Source of the DNA: Photobacterium halotolerans DSM 18316
Lineage (GTDB): Bacteria > Pseudomonadota > Gammaproteobacteria > Enterobacterales > Vibrionaceae
Direction of reading: 5' to 3'
Assembly: GCF_000425165.1 (NCBI RefSeq)
Contig: NZ_KE384322.1
Location: 216,011-280,010, forward strand
Length of the DNA: 64,000 nt
Below are positions 39,597-49,305 of the stretch, in pieces. The notes under the pieces were generated by a model. The model saw nothing but the letters and a program-made list of their open reading frames with translations, did no database searches and was not told the origin of the DNA. The stretch's first letter is position 1; every line of letters starts with the position of its first letter. The position numbers and the translations under genes were made by a program.

Positions 39597-42446
39597 ATGG
39601 ATAAGATCGAAGTCAGGGGTGCACGCACCCACAACCTTAAAAACATTAACCTGACTATCCCCCGGGATAAGCTGATTGTTATCACAGGTTTATCAGGTTC
39701 CGGTAAGTCTTCTCTGGCATTCGACACCCTGTATGCCGAAGGTCAGCGCCGTTACGTCGAATCACTGTCGGCCTATGCCCGCCAGTTTCTGTCGCTGATG
39801 GAAAAGCCGGACGTCGACCATATTGAAGGTCTGTCGCCTGCCATCTCAATTGAACAGAAATCGACCTCACACAACCCGCGTTCGACGGTCGGTACCATTA
39901 CCGAAATCTATGACTACCTGCGCTTGCTGTATGCCCGTGTCGGCGAACCACGCTGCCCGACTCACGATGTGCCCCTTGCCGCGCAAACCGTCAGCCAGAT
40001 GGTCGACAAAGTGCTGACACTGCCGGCAGGCAGCAAGCTGATGCTGCTGGCCCCTATCGTCAAGGAGCGTAAGGGCGAGCACCTGAAAACCTTAGCCAAC
40101 CTGTCGGCGCAAGGCTATATCCGGGCCAGGATCGACGGCGAAGTCTGCGATCTGTCCGATCCGCCGACGCTGGAATTACACAAAAAGCACACCATAGAAG
40201 TGGTGGTGGATCGCTTTAAAGTGCGAGATGACCTCCAGCAGCGGCTGGCTGAATCGTTTGAAACCGCGCTCGAGCTGTCAGGCGGCACCGTTGTCGTCAG
40301 CGCCATGGACGACGATGACATGGCCGAGCTGATTTTCTCGGCCAACTTCGCCTGCCCGCATTGCGGTTACAGCATGCGTGAGCTGGAACCGCGCCTGTTT
40401 TCCTTCAATAATCCGGCCGGTGCCTGCGGTACGTGCGACGGACTGGGGGTGCAACAGTATTTCGACCCCTCCCGGGTGATCCAAAACGAGGATCTGAGTC
40501 TGGCTGGCGGTGCCATCCGGGGCTGGGACAAGCGCAATTACTACTACTTTCAGATGCTGACGTCGCTGGCTGAACATTACGATTTTGATGTTGAGTCACC
40601 GTTCAGCAGCCTGCCAAAAAAAGTACAGAACGTATTGCTGCAGGGGTCCGGCACCACAAATATTGAATTTAAATACATTAATGATCGCGGCGATGTGACG
40701 GTTCGCCGTCACCCGTTTGAAGGCATTCTGAATAATATGGAGCGCCGCTACCGGGAAACCGAGTCCAACGCGGTACGCGAGGAGCTGGTAAAGTACATTT
40801 CCACCAAGCCTTGCGCCAGCTGTCACGGTTCGCGGCTGCGCCAAGAAGCACGTCATGTCTTCATCGACAGCACTAACCTGCCGGCGATCAGTGAAATGAG
40901 CATCAGCCAGGCGCTGACCTTCTTTACCGAGCTGACACTGGAAGGACAGCGTGCGCAGATTGCCGATAAAATCCTCAAAGAAATCAATGACAGGCTGACC
41001 TTCCTGGTCAATGTGGGCCTCAACTATCTCAACCTGTCGCGCAGTGCGGAAACACTGTCCGGCGGTGAAGCTCAGCGCATCCGCCTGGCCAGCCAGATTG
41101 GCGCCGGCCTGGTCGGCGTGATGTATGTGCTCGATGAGCCTTCCATCGGCCTCCACCAGCGGGACAACGAACGCCTGCTGAGCACCCTGACCCGGCTGCG
41201 CGATCTGGGTAACACTGTACTGGTGGTCGAACACGACGAAGACGCGATCCGCAGTGCGGATTACATCATCGATATCGGCCCGGGTGCCGGTGTTCACGGC
41301 GGGCAGATCATCGCCGAAGGCACCATGGAAGATATTCTGAACTCGGAAGATTCCCTGACCGGTCAATACCTGAGCGGCAAAAAACAGATTGCAGTGCCCG
41401 TTGAACGTGTGCCTGTTGATCCGGCAAAAACGGTGCTGCTCACGGGCGCCACGGGCAATAACCTGAAAAAAGTCGATGTGTCGATTCCGGTTGGCTTGCT
41501 GACCTGTGTGACCGGAGTATCCGGCTCAGGCAAGTCCACGCTGATCAACGACACTTTCTTCAAAATTGCTCACCATAAACTCAATGGAGCCACCACAGGC
41601 GAACCGTCACCCTATGAGGATATTCAGGGGCTGGAGCACTTCGATAAAGTCATCGACATCGATCAGAGCCCGATAGGCCGAACGCCGCGTTCTAACCCGG
41701 CAACTTACACCGGCATTTTCACCCCCATCCGGGAGCTGTTCTCGGGGACCCAGGAGTCCCGCTCACGGGGCTATAAACCGGGCCGCTTCAGCTTCAACGT
41801 CAAAGGCGGCCGTTGTGAGGCCTGTCAGGGCGACGGGGTGATCAAAGTGGAAATGCACTTCCTGCCCGATGTTTACGTGCCCTGTGATAGCTGTAAAGGT
41901 AAACGCTACAATCGTGAGACCCTGGAAGTGAAATACAAGGGCCAGTCTATTGATGAAGTGCTGGAAATGACGGTGGAAGATGCGCGGGTATTTTTTGATC
42001 CTGTGCCAGCCATTGCCCGAAAACTGCAAACCCTGATGGATGTCGGACTATCCTATATCCGCCTGGGGCAAGCGGCGACCACGCTGTCCGGCGGCGAAGC
42101 GCAGCGGGTAAAACTGGCGCGCGAGCTGTCCAAACGCGATACAGGCAAAACCCTGTATATTCTCGATGAACCGACAACGGGCTTGCACTTCCATGATATC
42201 CAGCAGTTGCTGAGTGTCCTGCACCGACTGCGTGATCACGGTAATACCATAGTGGTGATTGAGCATAACCTGGACGTCATTAAAACCGCAGACTGGATCA
42301 TTGATCTGGGACCGGAAGGTGGCAGCGGTGGCGGCGAGATCATTGCGACAGGTACCCCGGAACAGGTTGCCGGGGTCGCCGGTTCGCATACGGCCCGCTT
42401 CCTCAAACCCCTGCTGCCCGCATTAACAGCAAAGCAGCAGGCATAA
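39597..42446 (+). CDS. uvrA: Excinuclease ABC subunit UvrA
   Basis: Damage-recognition ATPase of nucleotide excision repair. The 949 residues carry two ABC modules: first Walker [10 protein letters not shown] near residue 31, second GVSGSGKST near 640, signature LSGGEAQRI and LSGGEAQRV, and zinc modules CPHCGYSM...CGTC and CEAC...CDSC. ATG 39597 ([16 protein letters not shown]) is chosen from family alignment; two upstream in-frame ATGs would add up to 13 residues, and none has a clear Shine-Dalgarno. Expression is likely LexA-controlled. Confidence 0.98.
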   Translation: MDKIEVRGARTHNLKNINLTIPRDKLIVITGLSGSGKSSLAFDTLYAEGQRRYVESLSAYARQFLSLMEKPDVDHIEGLSPAISIEQKSTSHNPRSTVGTITEIYDYLRLLYARVGEPRCPTHDVPLAAQTVSQMVDKVLTLPAGSKLMLLAPIVKERKGEHLKTLANLSAQGYIRARIDGEVCDLSDPPTLELHKKHTIEVVVDRFKVRDDLQQRLAESFETALELSGGTVVVSAMDDDDMAELIFSANFACPHCGYSMRELEPRLFSFNNPAGACGTCDGLGVQQYFDPSRVIQNEDLSLAGGAIRGWDKRNYYYFQMLTSLAEHYDFDVESPFSSLPKKVQNVLLQGSGTTNIEFKYINDRGDVTVRRHPFEGILNNMERRYRETESNAVREELVKYISTKPCASCHGSRLRQEARHVFIDSTNLPAISEMSISQALTFFTELTLEGQRAQIADKILKEINDRLTFLVNVGLNYLNLSRSAETLSGGEAQRIRLASQIGAGLVGVMYVLDEPSIGLHQRDNERLLSTLTRLRDLGNTVLVVEHDEDAIRSADYIIDIGPGAGVHGGQIIAEGTMEDILNSEDSLTGQYLSGKKQIAVPVERVPVDPAKTVLLTGATGNNLKKVDVSIPVGLLTCVTGVSGSGKSTLINDTFFKIAHHKLNGATTGEPSPYEDIQGLEHFDKVIDIDQSPIGRTPRSNPATYTGIFTPIRELFSGTQESRSRGYKPGRFSFNVKGGRCEACQGDGVIKVEMHFLPDVYVPCDSCKGKRYNRETLEVKYKGQSIDEVLEMTVEDARVFFDPVPAIARKLQTLMDVGLSYIRLGQAATTLSGGEAQRVKLARELSKRDTGKTLYILDEPTTGLHFHDIQQLLSVLHRLRDHGNTIVVIEHNLDVIKTADWIIDLGPEGGSGGGEIIATGTPEQVAGVAGSHTARFLKPLLPALTAKQQA

Positions 42447-42518
42447 TTACACACATGCACTCTGTCAGGCTGAGTGTTCAGCCTGACTTTTTGTCTATTT
42501 GCCGAGGGACCGGACACC

Positions 42519-44294
42519 GTGACCGTCATTCAACTAAGGGGCACCAGACTGGCCGCTGCCACCATCAGTAAACCACTGACGCGGCCTTTTATTCTGGCGC
42601 TGACTTTTCTGTTTCTGCTGTCGATGCATTATTTTCAGCATAATCAGGGAGGAGCCGGGCTGGAGTTACCCTTTAATGTCAGTAGCTGGATCCCTTTCAG
42701 CTTTGCCATTGCAATTGGCCTGCTGGAGATCAGCCGGCAGAAAATATTGCGTTATTCCCGCCTGACGCTGGTGCTCTTGTGCTGCTGCATTATACTGTCT
42801 GTCCCCATGCTCTTCCCGGAAGCGCGACCGGAAGCCGCCATCAACCGCATCATTACCCTCTGGGCTGGCTGGTTGTTTTTCGTGGCGCTGCAGCAGTTTG
42901 CTTTCAGCCAGGCACAGCGTCAGCAAATACTCTGGCTGATCTTAAAAGCGGTCTGGCTGCAAGCCGCGCTGGCCTGGTACCAGTTTCTGTGGATCTCTCC
43001 GGAAAACAGCATCGGCTATAACACGGATATCAACCGACCCTACGGTATTTTTCAGCAGCCCAACGTGATGGCCAGCTTCCTGGCTACCGGGCTGATCCTC
43101 TCGGCCTACCTGCTGGCACGGCAGCCGATGGTTCAGGGCCGCTGGACACTCTCCCATCTCGGCCTCCAATTAACACCAGTGGCTGTGATCCCCATGCTGT
43201 TTGTGCTCAGCTCGCGGACCGGCTGGATTGCCAGTGTGGTGGGAATATTACTTATCCTGCCTTACCTGATGCAGTTTGCGGCCAGGGTACAGTGGCGAAT
43301 GTGGCTAATGATGGTGGTCATGGGATTAAGCGTGACCTGGAACCTGACCAGCAGCCTGAACTGGAGTCCGCAGCCAGGCAGGGTGTCGCTGGAAAGTGCC
43401 CGCGCAGTCATCTACCCGCAAGCGCTGGACATGTTCCTGCATGCTCCGGTCACGGGCGTCGGCTATGGCAACTTTGAACCCGCTTATCTGATGCAGACAG
43501 CACAAGCGCATCAGGCTGATCCTGACACGCCCCATGGTTTACCCGGACTGGATCACCCTCATAACGAACTGCTGTTCTGGGCCAGTGAAGGGGGCATTTT
43601 ACCTATCCTGGCACTGCTGATTACGGCAGCGGCGGTGCTGGCCAAAATTCGTCGCGCGCCAGCCAACACCCAGCTGGCTCTGGTCGCGCTCCTGTTTCCA
43701 ATTACGCTGCATACCCAGCTCGAATACCCCTTTTACCACTCACTGATCCACTGGATTATTTTTGTGTTCCTGATCTATTGGGTTGATGCCTTGAGTGCGA
43801 AATATTTCAAACAGACACTGCGATTTTATAAACCCTTCAGAATCAGCGCCATGCTTTTGCCTGTCGTCGTCAGTCTCTTTATGGCCACCACCTTATATTC
43901 AGGTGCCATGCTGACCCGCTTTGAATCATCGACGCCGCCCGATTTAACTGCCCTGGATAAGGTCAATAACACCTGGGCCTGGCGTAACCGGTTTGAATGG
44001 GATCTTTATCAGACCCAGTTGAAAATGGGCATTCAGCACAATAATCCCGAGTTGCTGACAGGCTTCATCCACTGGGCCAACCACAAAGCCAAAGAACTGC
44101 CCAGGCCGATTCTGTATCAGTTTCTGATCACCGCCCATCAGGCATTAGCAAACACCTATCAAGCTGAGCAGGTTCGCCAGGAAGCCCGGTATCTTTTCCC
44201 GGGGGTCGATTTCAGCGATGACGCCTTACCTCAGCTATACAAACCAAAAACCGTGACGGCCTCGCCGCAGATAGCACAAGCAGACAACGGCTGA
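42519..44294 (+). CDS. PglL-family O-oligosaccharyltransferase (Wzy_C superfamily)
   Basis: Polytopic inner-membrane protein of 591 residues, about 12 membrane spans, with a large periplasmic loop that carries HPHNELLFWASEGG (about residue 345), the conserved loop of PglL/WaaL/Wzy enzymes. PglL enzymes transfer lipid-linked glycans to serine or threonine of exported proteins, pilins in particular; WaaL would join O-antigen to lipid A-core. The C-terminal part fits the PglL group (PglL_A and Wzy_C), as does its position beside uvrA in vibrios. GTG 42519 is inferred as the start (GAGG and GGA upstream). Substrate is not shown; the MSHA pilin 17 kb away is a candidate. Confidence 0.8.
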   Translation: MTVIQLRGTRLAAATISKPLTRPFILALTFLFLLSMHYFQHNQGGAGLELPFNVSSWIPFSFAIAIGLLEISRQKILRYSRLTLVLLCCCIILSVPMLFPEARPEAAINRIITLWAGWLFFVALQQFAFSQAQRQQILWLILKAVWLQAALAWYQFLWISPENSIGYNTDINRPYGIFQQPNVMASFLATGLILSAYLLARQPMVQGRWTLSHLGLQLTPVAVIPMLFVLSSRTGWIASVVGILLILPYLMQFAARVQWRMWLMMVVMGLSVTWNLTSSLNWSPQPGRVSLESARAVIYPQALDMFLHAPVTGVGYGNFEPAYLMQTAQAHQADPDTPHGLPGLDHPHNELLFWASEGGILPILALLITAAAVLAKIRRAPANTQLALVALLFPITLHTQLEYPFYHSLIHWIIFVFLIYWVDALSAKYFKQTLRFYKPFRISAMLLPVVVSLFMATTLYSGAMLTRFESSTPPDLTALDKVNNTWAWRNRFEWDLYQTQLKMGIQHNNPELLTGFIHWANHKAKELPRPILYQFLITAHQALANTYQAEQVRQEARYLFPGVDFSDDALPQLYKPKTVTASPQIAQADNG

Positions 44295-44312
44295 GCCTTT
44301 GTCCTAAAAAAG

Positions 44313-44343
44313 AAGCGGCTGCCCCAGAGGCAACCGCTTTTTC
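44313..44343. terminator. Terminator between the PglL-type gene and the aminotransferase
   Basis: An 11-bp stem with one mismatch (AAGCGGCTGCC against GGCAACCGCTT), a 5-base loop and T-run on the plus side, A-run on the other. It can serve both convergent genes. Confidence 0.85.
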
Positions 44344-44355
44344 CTGCGCTGATAC

Positions 44356-45474
44356 TTATTTCAGCACCTCTTCCAGTGCTTTCAGGCACAGCGCAATATT
44401 CTCTTTACGCGCACCGTATCCCATCAACCCAATGCGCCAGGCTTTGCCGGCCAGAGCCCCCAGGCCGGCACCGATTTCCAGGTTATAGTCTTCCAGCAGG
44501 GTCTGACGCACTTTCGCATCATCAGCGCCGTCAGGAATATAAACCGCATTGAGTTGCGGCAAACGGCTTGCCTCATCCACCACAAAGCGGATCCCCATAG
44601 CTTCCAGGCCCGCGCGCAATAACTGGTGCATCTCGGCATGGCGCTGCCAGGCCTTTTCCAGCCCTTCATGTTGCAAGCGAACCAGCGCTTCGTGCAAGGC
44701 ATACAAGCTGTTGACCGGGGCAGTATGGTGATAGCTGCGCTTACCTTCACCGCTCCAGTAGGCCAGTACCAGGCTCTGATCAAGGAACCAGCTTTGTACC
44801 GGCGTCTTACGCTGCTGAATTTTCTCAACAGCCCGCGGCGAAAAAGTCAGCGGCGACAAGCCCGGTACGCAGGACAAGCACTTCTGGCTACCGGAATACA
44901 CGGCATCCAGTTGCCATTCGTCGACTTTCAGCGGCACCCCGCCCAGCGAAGTGACAGCATCAACAATCGTCAGGCAGTCATAGTCGCGGGCCAAGCGGGA
45001 TAAGGTTTCCGCATCGCTCAGTGCACCGGTTGAGGTTTCCGCGTGCACAAACGCCAGTATTTTCGCATCCGGATGAGCTTTGAGCGCGGCTTCAACGGCT
45101 TGCGGATCAATCGGCTCTCCCCATTCATTATCCACCAGCACAGCTTCACCGCCGCAGCGCACAACATTTTCCCGCATCCGCTCGCCGAAAACCCCGTTAC
45201 GGCAGACGATCACCTTCTCGCCCGGCTCAACCAGATTGACGAAACAGGCTTCCATTCCCGCACTGCCCGGCGCAGAGACCGCTATAGTAAATGGGTTGGT
45301 GGTCTGAAATGCATACTGAAGCAGTTGCTTAAGCTCATCCATCATTCCGATAAACAGCGGATCAAGATGGCCGACAGTCGGGCGACTGAGTGCCTGCAGA
45401 ACCTGCGGATAGATGTCCGACGGACCGGGTCCCATCAGTATGCGTTGAGGCGGGTAAAAACTTTGAATTGTCAT
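44356..45474 (-). CDS. Class V PLP aminotransferase (serine-pyruvate / alanine-glyoxylate type)
   Basis: A 372-residue aminotransferase of fold type I in the alanine-glyoxylate/serine-pyruvate group. The PLP lysine is Lys198 in SGSQKCLSC, the ring-stacking aspartate is Asp172 (IVDAVTS), and the N-terminal MGPGPSDIYPQVLQALSRPTVGHLDP is typical. It could interconvert glyoxylate/glycine and serine/pyruvate or 2-aminoethylphosphonate-like amines; the exact substrate is not determined. ATG 45474 follows GGAG by 7 bases. It is divergent from lysC across a 540-base gap that holds the lysine riboswitch. Confidence 0.88.
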   Translation of the reverse strand: MTIQSFYPPQRILMGPGPSDIYPQVLQALSRPTVGHLDPLFIGMMDELKQLLQYAFQTTNPFTIAVSAPGSAGMEACFVNLVEPGEKVIVCRNGVFGERMRENVVRCGGEAVLVDNEWGEPIDPQAVEAALKAHPDAKILAFVHAETSTGALSDAETLSRLARDYDCLTIVDAVTSLGGVPLKVDEWQLDAVYSGSQKCLSCVPGLSPLTFSPRAVEKIQQRKTPVQSWFLDQSLVLAYWSGEGKRSYHHTAPVNSLYALHEALVRLQHEGLEKAWQRHAEMHQLLRAGLEAMGIRFVVDEASRLPQLNAVYIPDGADDAKVRQTLLEDYNLEIGAGLGALAGKAWRIGLMGYGARKENIALCLKALEEVLK

Positions 45475-45658
45475 AAGGCTTCTCCATCTGCACAGACACA
45501 TAAGTTACTTATAATTCAGTGCATTAATTATTGTTGGCAACAGTAGCTTTCGCAGGGCATTCCCAGCGAGCATAACAGAACCACCCGTACCTGAAACCAG
45601 GCAGGCAAATTTATGCAAAGTCAGTAACAATCTTGACACAGAAAAATGCATTCAAGCA

Positions 45659-45687
45659 TTGACAAAGCCCCCCCTCTCATATTCAAT
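45659..45687 (+). promoter_or_regulatory. Probable lysC promoter
   Basis: TTGACA at 45659-45664, a 17-base spacer and TTCAAT at 45682-45687 (4 of 6 match to TATAAT). Transcription would begin near 45694, about 40 bases before the riboswitch. A second TTGACA at 45633-45638 has no good partner. Confidence 0.6.
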
Positions 45688-45734
45688 AAGGGCAATTTTT
45701 GTTCACCCTGAGAAAGCTCATTTTTCAGGTGAAA

Positions 45735-45908
45735 ACGGAAGAGGCGCGTTATCCAGGTATCTATGCGGCGGGGCCCCACCCCAAAGCACCATAGAGAGGG
45801 GGAGCAACGCCGAGATACGGTAAGACAGGGGGCTTGCCGTATCGGCTTTGAAGGTTGAATCCTTCTGGCTGTCACCTGCATCATCCAGTGCAGGTGGAGA
45901 GCTTCTGG
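45735..45908 (+). ncRNA. Lysine riboswitch (L box) in the lysC leader
   Basis: The leader matches the E. coli lysC L box at the invariant parts: AGAGGCGCG after the 5' arm of P1, AGGTA in the P2 loop region, GGGGGAGC followed by CGCCGA, the GGCTTTGAAGG and TCCTTCTGGCTGTCACC core, and a closing GGTGGAG before the 3' arm. The P1 arms CGGAAG (45736-45741) and CTTCTG (45902-45907) pair. It precedes the lysC start by 108 bases. No T-tract terminator follows, so control is likely at ribosome access, as in E. coli lysC. Confidence 0.93.
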
Positions 45909-46015
45909 TAGCAGCAGTCTTAGTACGTCTCGCCTAATGGCTCTTCTGACACTCAAGTCGGAAAGATTCCCCAAATTTTGCCCCATGTTTACGCTTTGTT
46001 AAGTGGGAGATCACA

Positions 46016-47395
46016 TTGAGCCCTGTAATTTCTTCTTCAGCGTTGAACGCTGAAATCACAGTCGCAAAATTTGGCGGCACTAGTGTGGCTGATTTCGTTG
46101 CAATGAGCCGCAGTGCTAAGATAGTTATCAATAATCCGACAACCAAACTGGTGTTGATCAGTGCGTGTTCCGGTGTGACTAATATTTTAGTCGAACTGGC
46201 CAACGGCGTAGCCGATGCCGAGCACCGACATAGCCTGATGGAGCGTCTTCGCGCCATTCACCACAGCGTGCTGGCGGATTTACAGCAGCCTGAAGCGGTG
46301 GCCGGTCACATTGATGAACTGCTCGTTCAGGTCGGCGAACTGGCTATAAAAGCCGCAGAACACAAGTCGGCAGAGCTGACAGATCAGCTGGTTGCCAACG
46401 GTGAGTTGCTGTCTACCCACCTGTTTACGCAAATCATGCGTGAAATGGGCGCCGACGCGTTGCGTTACGATATCCGTGACGTGCTGCGTACTGACAGCCG
46501 CTTTGGTAAAGCCAGCCCTGAGCAGGAAATGATACGTCAGCTGACAGAGGAAAAGCTGTTACCTCTGCTGCAGGATAAGATTGTTGTTTCTCAGGGTTTC
46601 ATCGGGAGTGATGAGCAAGGCCGCACCACCACGCTTGGCCGCGGTGGCAGTGATTACAGTGCCGCCCTCATGGCTGAAGCGGTGGATGCCGGCACACTGG
46701 AAATCTGGACTGACGTCCCTGGTATGTACACCACCGATCCGCGTATTGCGCCGAAAGCCACGCCAATCAAAGAAATCAGCTTCAGCGAAGCCTCTGAGAT
46801 GGCGAACTTTGGTGCCAAGATCTTGCATCCATCGACACTGATCCCGGCCGTTCGCCGTCAGATACCGGTGTTTGTTGGATCGTCCAGAGCACCAGAACAA
46901 GGCGGCACCTGGATCCGCAAGTCTGTTACCGAAGCACCGCTGTTCCGTGCGCTGGCACTGCGTTCGAACCAGACGCTGATCACCCTGACCAGCCTCAACA
47001 TGTTCCATGCTTATGGCTTCCTGGCCGAAGTCTTCCGGATTCTGGCTGAACATAAAGTCTCTGTTGATCTGATTTCGACTTCTGAAGTCAGCGTCTCTCT
47101 GACCATGGATCAGACCGATACTGGCGGTGGCGCACCCACGCTGCCTCCGGGAGCACATGCCGCGCTCAGCGAACTGTGCCGCGTTGAGATTGAACAGGAC
47201 CTGTGCCTGATCTCTCTGATTGGTAACCGCATGAGCCAGACTGCCGGTTCAGTCAGTACCGTATTCAATACGCTGGACGAGTACAAGCTGCGCATGATTT
47301 GCTACGGCGCCAGCCCGCACAATCTGTGCTTCCTGGTCAAAACCGAGCATGCCATGCCGATTGCTCAGAGTCTGCACCGTAAGATTTTTGAGTAA
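46016..47395 (+). CDS. lysC: Lysine-sensitive aspartokinase (aspartokinase III)
   Basis: First step of the aspartate family: ATP plus aspartate to aspartyl phosphate, feeding lysine, threonine and methionine. The 459 residues hold the kinase domain (KFGGTSVADF near 22, RTTTLGRGGSDYSAAL) and two C-terminal ACT regulatory domains (about 310-459, with SVDLISTSEVSVSL) for lysine feedback. The start is a TTG: GGGAG lies 6 bases upstream and no ATG or GTG upstream is close to a ribosome site. Lysine control is both by protein feedback and the riboswitch. Confidence 0.96.
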   Translation: MSPVISSSALNAEITVAKFGGTSVADFVAMSRSAKIVINNPTTKLVLISACSGVTNILVELANGVADAEHRHSLMERLRAIHHSVLADLQQPEAVAGHIDELLVQVGELAIKAAEHKSAELTDQLVANGELLSTHLFTQIMREMGADALRYDIRDVLRTDSRFGKASPEQEMIRQLTEEKLLPLLQDKIVVSQGFIGSDEQGRTTTLGRGGSDYSAALMAEAVDAGTLEIWTDVPGMYTTDPRIAPKATPIKEISFSEASEMANFGAKILHPSTLIPAVRRQIPVFVGSSRAPEQGGTWIRKSVTEAPLFRALALRSNQTLITLTSLNMFHAYGFLAEVFRILAEHKVSVDLISTSEVSVSLTMDQTDTGGGAPTLPPGAHAALSELCRVEIEQDLCLISLIGNRMSQTAGSVSTVFNTLDEYKLRMICYGASPHNLCFLVKTEHAMPIAQSLHRKIFE

Positions 47396-47414
47396 TTTCA
47401 CCTCCAATTCCTGC

Positions 47415-47444
47415 AAAAAAGGCGCTCATTGAGGGCCTTTTTTT
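47415..47444 (+). terminator. Rho-independent terminator of lysC; left boundary of the inserted element
   Basis: AAAAAAGGC pairs with GCCTTTTTT, then a G-G mismatch, then CTC/GAG around ATT. 28 bases (47416-47443) are the exact reverse complement of 60259-60286, the metH terminator at the other side of the insertion. Confidence 0.93.
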
Positions 47445-47450
47445 ATGGTT

Positions 47451-47532
47451 TAAGAAAGGTAATGAAATTGTATGGTGTTGATTTTGAATGGTTTTTATAT
47501 GGTTTATGGGTCATATTAGTCTAAGAAAGGTA
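47451..47532. repeat. Direct repeat TAAGAAAGGTA (two copies) left of int
   Basis: TAAGAAAGGTA occurs at 47451-47461 and 47522-47532, 71 bases apart, between the lysC terminator and the int stop. The core AAAGGTAA or close variants recur in the repressor-cox gap (49358, 49368, 49406). They may be integrase arm sites or repressor/Cox sites. Confidence 0.5.
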
Positions 47533-47533
47533 G

Positions 47534-48541
47534 TTAAAGTGGACACAATGTGGACGCTCTATCTGCCATTTTACTCAGCGGATTGAACCTTACTGCGTCT
47601 ACCAGGTGATCAGGTGCGAGATGGGCGTATGCCATCGTTTGAGCAATGCTTGAATGACCAAGTATGTCTCGCAGTGTGAGGATGTTTCCCCCTGCCATGA
47701 TAAAGTGACTAGCAAAAGTATGCCTCAATACATGCACCTTTTGCCCTTTAGGTAAACCAAAATCAAGTTTCTCCAAGATTTCATATAGTTCCAATTGTGG
47801 ATCGTATGAAAATACGTTGCTTCCTGTTTGAGGGTAAATACGGTGATACAGCTCCTCACTGATTGGAACTGTTCTTGGTTTCCCTGTTTTTGTGTTGGTA
47901 AACCGGATCCGGTATGGCGAGAGGTTGCTTGCTTTTAATGTGATTGTTTCTCTCCATCTTGAGCCTGTTGCTAAGCATATTTCAACGGCCATCATCAGTT
48001 CTTTATCATGCTTCACTGCATCCAATAACTGACTGATTTGGTTTTCTGTTAAAAATGTCATTTCTCTTCGGGTAATTTTGGGTAGCTTAAATCCTTTTAT
48101 CGGATGAGTACCTGTGAAATCCCCTGTAGAGGCAAGCACTGTAAAAACATTACTTACAGTGCTTATCAAGCGGCTAATCGTTGCTGGCTTCTGTCCCTTC
48201 TCTTGTCTGTAGTGCACCCATTCAGAAAGCAATTTGTTATCAATCTTATTGACAGGCGGATCACCTAGCTCAGTACAGATCAATTCAACTTTTTTCAGAT
48301 AGTTACTCGCCGTCCTTTTAAATTGCCCTGACTTTTTCCACCATATTTCAATCAGTTCAGATAGTTTCCTATTATCTACTGGAGGGCCTAACCACTCTTT
48401 GTTATGTGCCCTTGCAAGAATGTATTTTTCGTAAGCCAATGCTTCAGCTTTCTTGTCAAATTTCCGCCTGAAGCGTTTGCCATCCCTCCCAGCTGGTCTG
48501 ATATCGACCAGCCATTTATCGCCATCTTTTTTAATGCTCAT
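47534..48541 (-). CDS. int: Phage integrase, tyrosine recombinase
   Basis: Site-specific recombinase for prophage integration and excision. The 335-residue protein has an N-terminal arm-type DNA-binding region (1-50), a core-binding SAM-like domain (about 58-140) and the catalytic domain (about 160-320). All catalytic residues are visible: Arg195 (TGSRWRE), Lys218, His270-x-x-Arg273 (HVLRHTF), His296 (LGHSS) and Tyr305 (MAYAHL). Its ATG overlaps the repressor stop (ATGA), so it is expressed from the repressor transcript by coupling. This part is AT-rich relative to the late genes. Confidence 0.95.
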   Translation of the reverse strand: MSIKKDGDKWLVDIRPAGRDGKRFRRKFDKKAEALAYEKYILARAHNKEWLGPPVDNRKLSELIEIWWKKSGQFKRTASNYLKKVELICTELGDPPVNKIDNKLLSEWVHYRQEKGQKPATISRLISTVSNVFTVLASTGDFTGTHPIKGFKLPKITRREMTFLTENQISQLLDAVKHDKELMMAVEICLATGSRWRETITLKASNLSPYRIRFTNTKTGKPRTVPISEELYHRIYPQTGSNVFSYDPQLELYEILEKLDFGLPKGQKVHVLRHTFASHFIMAGGNILTLRDILGHSSIAQTMAYAHLAPDHLVDAVRFNPLSKMADRASTLCPL

Positions 48542-49305
48542 AGTGATCTCATCACCATTGCAGCACGACCGATGATTTGAAGACGCTTGAGATCTTCCCC
48601 TGCCATTTCGAAATCGTCATAACTGGGATTATCAGAAACCACTTTGTAGCTTTGATTTAAAATATTCCATTTCAATCGCTTAACATAAACCATTTCGTCA
48701 ATACGAATGACATAGATCCCATCTTTTACAGGTTCAGTTAGTTCTCTGGTGTCAACAAGAATGCGATCACCATCGTCCATGGTCGGCAGCATGCTTTCAC
48801 CCGAGCAAAATACAATTGCTGAGTATTCAGGGAGAAGCCCGAGGCTTCGAACTAATGCAGTTGATACTGTAAACACGCTTGTTTGATATTCCGTATTACT
48901 AAGACAGCCAGCCCCGGCGGCGGCTTGAACGTTAAACTCTGGAATGTCTATGGTATCCACTTCATTCACAGGTAGTGCTTCAAAAATCGCAGATGCGTTT
49001 GGCTCTGGTTTTTGTGATTTCAAAGGTTTCGTATATTCCAGCTCCCTATATTTCTCTCCGGTTTCCTTTAATTCCCTCATGGTCTCCAGACTGTTCTTTT
49101 TTTCAACATCTGTTCCATATTTTTCGATTAGTGCTTTTTGTGTTTCTTCGTGTAAATTCGAAATGTGGTACTCAATAGCACTTCCTTTCCCTTGAGCCTT
49201 TCTTTTTAACCAATTGTTTCTAATGGCTTTTGCGGCCACCGCTTGTCTACTGTTCGGCATGCTGTCAAGCAAACATAGTTCAGTCGTTAGATACCATTCC
49301 TTCAT
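48538..49305 (-). CDS. Phage repressor: Mu-type DNA-binding domain plus S24 LexA-like peptidase
   Basis: Likely lysogeny repressor, 255 residues. N-terminal residues 1-55 match the Mu repressor/transposase winged-helix domain (EWYLTTELCLL, MPNSRQAVAAKAIRNNWLKRKAQGKGSAIEYHISNL). A charged linker leads to a LexA/CI S24 domain with cleavage-like Ala-Gly sites at about 130-133 (AAAGAG), catalytic serine in SGESMLPT (Ser171) and lysine in VYVKRLK (Lys209). It should therefore self-cleave with RecA after DNA damage. The start is ATG 49305 (GGAA 11 upstream) or TTG 49311 (GGAA 5 upstream). It is divergent from the Cox-like gene. Confidence 0.9.
   Translation of the reverse strand: MKEWYLTTELCLLDSMPNSRQAVAAKAIRNNWLKRKAQGKGSAIEYHISNLHEETQKALIEKYGTDVEKKNSLETMRELKETGEKYRELEYTKPLKSQKPEPNASAIFEALPVNEVDTIDIPEFNVQAAAGAGCLSNTEYQTSVFTVSTALVRSLGLLPEYSAIVFCSGESMLPTMDDGDRILVDTRELTEPVKDGIYVIRIDEMVYVKRLKWNILNQSYKVVSDNPSYDDFEMAGEDLKRLQIIGRAAMVMRSL

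Noticed and set aside
40596..41366. 256-residue minus-strand frame opposite uvrA
   Set aside because: Antisense to the first ABC module of UvrA, with no recognisable motif and no ribosome site.
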